NCBI GenBank assembly: GCA_010014835.2 | Contig: JAAAKB020107694.1 | Span: 1 to 21,739 of the forward strand | Direction of reading: 5' to 3' | From: Apostichopus leukothele | Lineage: Eukaryota; Echinodermata; Holothuroidea; Aspidochirotida; Stichopodidae | Length of the DNA stretch: 21,739 bases | In this document: positions 19,294-21,739 of the stretch, one piece after another | Position numbering within the stretch: the first letter of the stretch is position 1 | How the letters are laid out: each line of letters opens with the position of its first letter | Program-made: the position numbers and the translations under genes | The notes under the pieces: model-generated | What the model saw: only the letters and a program-made list of their open reading frames with translations | The model's database searches: none | What the model was told of the DNA's origin: nothing

Positions 19294-19323
19294 TCACGCT
19301 GTGTTATTCATCTTCGTCGCCAT
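19294..19323 (-). promoter_or_regulatory. Upstream ORF in the USP10 5' leader
   Basis: ATG GCG ... TGA, nine codons (MATKMNNTA), in a strong context (A at -3, G at +4). It is in the same frame as the USP10 start, and its TGA is nine codons before the main ATG. If the transcript includes it, ribosomes would have to reinitiate or leak past it to make USP10. Whether it is transcribed depends on the start site, which cannot be seen. If the TATA-like run at 19341-19348 sets the start, transcription would begin near or just after this ATG and the uORF would be lost. Confidence 0.45.
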
Positions 19324-19335
19324 TTTTTATGTTTA

Positions 19336-19348
19336 TGACGTATATATA
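19336..19348 (-). promoter_or_regulatory. Candidate USP10 core promoter: CRE-like site and TATA-like run
   Basis: TATATATA (19341-19348) overlaps a CRE-like TGACGTA (19336-19342), 75-80 bp upstream of the USP10 ATG. Upstream of it is a repeated octamer-like ATGCATATGCATAT. AT-rich DNA throws up such matches by chance, so this is a candidate only. Confidence 0.25.
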
Positions 19349-21739
19349 TGCATATGCATATCAAAGTAAAGGTCATGACATAATGTAAGAGAGTTGTTGT
19401 AAGGCGTGTGTAATATGACACTTAAGACACAAACGCTACATATCAAAATTATATTTATATCCACAAAACACAAATACCAATTCCAGACTTCCATGTATTC
19501 GTTATCAAGAACAAGTATAATAAAAATCGGCAATTATACAGGACACTTACCATATGGAATGCTATAGCCTACTTGTGATCACAGGACCAGGGGGCGCAGA
19601 ATAAGTGCGTTATAAGTCTCTAATCACAACAATTACGCTCGAATCATGAATTGTAAGTATTATCACCCTTGAAATACTCTATAAGCCTATTGAAAGGACC
19701 CCAAATTTCTCAGACGTTGTCGGAAGAAACAATTGAAATAATGTTAGTGGATCGCTAAATTTTCGTACCGAATACGATCCCTTAGGGTGGGGTATGTGTG
19801 GGCATTCTACCTCAATAAGCCTATCACGAAGTCGTCACCATCACTACGAGTTCCTTCAGCGTCTCTGACAACTTCATCATGCATGAAACGTAAGTGCCAG
19901 TGGATCATGTGGATATTTGATATATTTGCAAGATATCCACTCTCTCGTCTTTAGAAAGAGCAAGGGGCGAGGGAGGCGAAGTGGGATACTACACTTATGG
20001 GGTAAAAGCTGCAGTTCCCAAAATTAGTGGCGCCTGAGTTTCATATTCTTCACGCTTAACTCAGCGTGTTTAAAAATCCGCAAGTATCTTCAAGTACCGT
20101 ACTGACAAAAGGAGAAATAGTAGGCTATATATTTAATGAACAAAATGGGTTTGTTTATAAGTGGGATCAAGTCGTATGTATGTGAGTGGACGGTACAAGT
20201 CGGCATATTCTCCATCCCCTGTCCAAAACTTTAAACTCGGCTTTCTTTTCCAATTTCTAATGCCAGCGAAAGAAGTAGAAACTTTCAAGTCTATCCTAAA
20301 AGTGGGACTGTGATTAATGCATCACTATTTAGATATTAGTGAATAACGCCCTCACTTCGAACTCAATTAGCAAAGCACTTTGATGCCAGTATTAAAGGGT
20401 GTGAAGACTCGCGCAAAAAAAATAAACGTCTAATGCCGGTAATCTGACCTAGTTTCGAATGAGGTGTAACAGAAGTGTTAGACACTACCATCGATCCCAG
20501 AAAATACGCACACAGCTTGCTACCTTTGGTAATTAGACATGTAGTGTACAGTCAGTACATACAGCTGCCGTCACCACCAACAGCACAGTGTACGAACGAT
20601 ACAGCGATGGACATCTGAGGTCCAGCTAAAGGTAACAAGGTATCACGTTTCATTACTGTCTGCATTTTGTAGCGACAAGCATAAACTTCACTTGCAAGCA
20701 ACGGAAAGTTCACTTTTTCAGAGATGGCACGCGGTTTGGGGCGAGTCTTCAATGCCTTTAAGATGAGAGATTACTTTGATCTTATAAACTAGTGATTATG
20801 TTAATGTTTATTCCAGTAACTTGGCTTGTATCTACCAGTTCCTTCCAGTTCTCCAGTTTGATTTATCTAGAATTGACATCACTTGCATCTATCCAGTCCC
20901 AAGCTTATAATTACTTGTTCCTCAGACGGTACATTTCTTTGTTTGACGAGGTGGCCAACTTCTTTTAGGAAATCAGTGGGTATGATATTGATGGTGATTC
21001 CCTCCATAGTTAAAAGGTGATGGGCAACTATAGAACATCTCAACCAGAAAAATAATAAAGTATTTTATCTAAGATAACAATCCAGTGCCTGCCCCCCTCC
21101 CCCCCCAAAGAAAAATATAAAGAAACTTTAAGGTAACTGGAAGTTTTCTTTTTGTATCACAAATTAGCCACGTGTAAAATAAAGTCGAGTGATTTGGGTC
21201 AATTGTCTTTACTTTACAAGCTGTATATTTATTACAGCTTACGTTAGTTCAAGCCATTTCTAAAAAAACAAAAAGGAGGGTCACTTTACAAGTTTGGGAA
21301 TGATTCTGGGACAGTACATAAATCCTGGGACATTTTTGGGGACATATTGATCTCTTCATAGTACATGGAATCTCTAGACTGTCCCCAGAAATCTGCAGTC
21401 TTGCATCATAGTTGGACTGTTCCATTTATTTATATATTAGGGGTATTTTTAAGAAGTTGCTTGTTGCTTCTCAGAAAGGGCAAAGAGGAACATAGCTTAA
21501 CCTTCAAAACATATTCTTGTGAGGAGATCAGGTAAATGAAATGGTCAATATCAATTACAACTTTACATCAAGTTCTTTCAATTCATTGATTCATTCATTT
21601 TAGTAACCTATACAAGTTTGTCTTTACGATAGAGCCGGTATAGTGTTTGATGATATTATTAAGACTCTGTCGAGCCTATGCATTGTGAAGAATTGATATC
21701 TATCTAGATATATATATATATAATTATATATATATATAT
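19349..21739. other. Upstream flank, no gene recognised
   Basis: AT-rich DNA 5' of USP10. A short open stretch at 20552-20752 (minus) and one starting at 20724 (plus) have no recognised domain or paired splice sites. A GGGAC-rich patch at 21296-21400 resembles the inner part of the hAT-like MITE in intron 2. A C-run lies near 21090-21107. Nothing else is supportable. Confidence 0.6.
21707..21739. repeat. TA dinucleotide microsatellite
   Basis: Nearly uninterrupted alternating A and T to the window edge, broken only by one TAATTA step. It probably continues beyond the window. Confidence 0.9.

Noticed and set aside
20552-20752. 66-residue open frame on the minus strand upstream of USP10
   Set aside because: No ATG start in good context, no recognised domain and no splice partners.
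21129-21291. Possible second small hAT-like element (TAAGGTAAC... and ...GTCACTTTA)
   Set aside because: Ends are imperfect, no target-site duplication is visible, and the GGGAC-rich patch lies outside the supposed element.

Overview
This is animal (metazoan) nuclear DNA: AT-rich, intron-rich, with short exons, a tRNA-derived SINE, minisatellites and a small non-autonomous DNA transposon. The one gene that can be identified is on the minus strand and is USP10, the deubiquitinase that partners G3BP. The strength of the resemblance to vertebrate USP10, together with the divergent disordered N-terminal region, suggests a marine deuterostome invertebrate such as an echinoderm. That species guess is an inference from gene content only.

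Layout, read in the direction of the gene (right to left). 19324-21739 is upstream DNA with no recognisable gene. A candidate promoter and a 9-codon upstream ORF lie at 19294-19348. USP10 then runs as 14 coding exons from ATG at 19266 to TGA at 2742, with every exon-exon phase matching, giving a predicted protein of 865 residues (human about 798). Exons 1-3 carry the start and the FGDF motif that binds G3BP. Exon 4 (1218 nt) encodes a long disordered linker with a basic patch and a conserved SWASLF motif. Exons 5-14 encode the USP catalytic domain: Cys box, QEDAEE box, acidic DEWEQVG insert, LHLK box, and the GGHY and GW..D box. A probable 3' UTR reaches about 1980, and 1-1975 holds no gene I can support.

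The introns hold most of the unusual structure. Intron 13 contains six copies of a 45-bp repeat. Intron 6 contains a 142-bp tandem duplication that copies the 3' splice site itself, a 16-bp minisatellite and a decayed tRNA-like SINE head. Intron 4 contains a 503-bp tandem duplication. Intron 3 contains a SINE with a perfect internal Pol III promoter. Intron 2 contains a 582-bp hAT-like MITE flanked by 8-bp target-site duplications. Intron 1 contains a perfect 28-bp palindrome. Intron 7 is best read as a GC-AG intron.

I found no evidence of a novel multi-gene system. The window is best described as one conserved regulatory deubiquitinase gene with interesting splice-site, motif and repeat features. 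Homology statements rest on comparison with remembered human USP10; no search was run.
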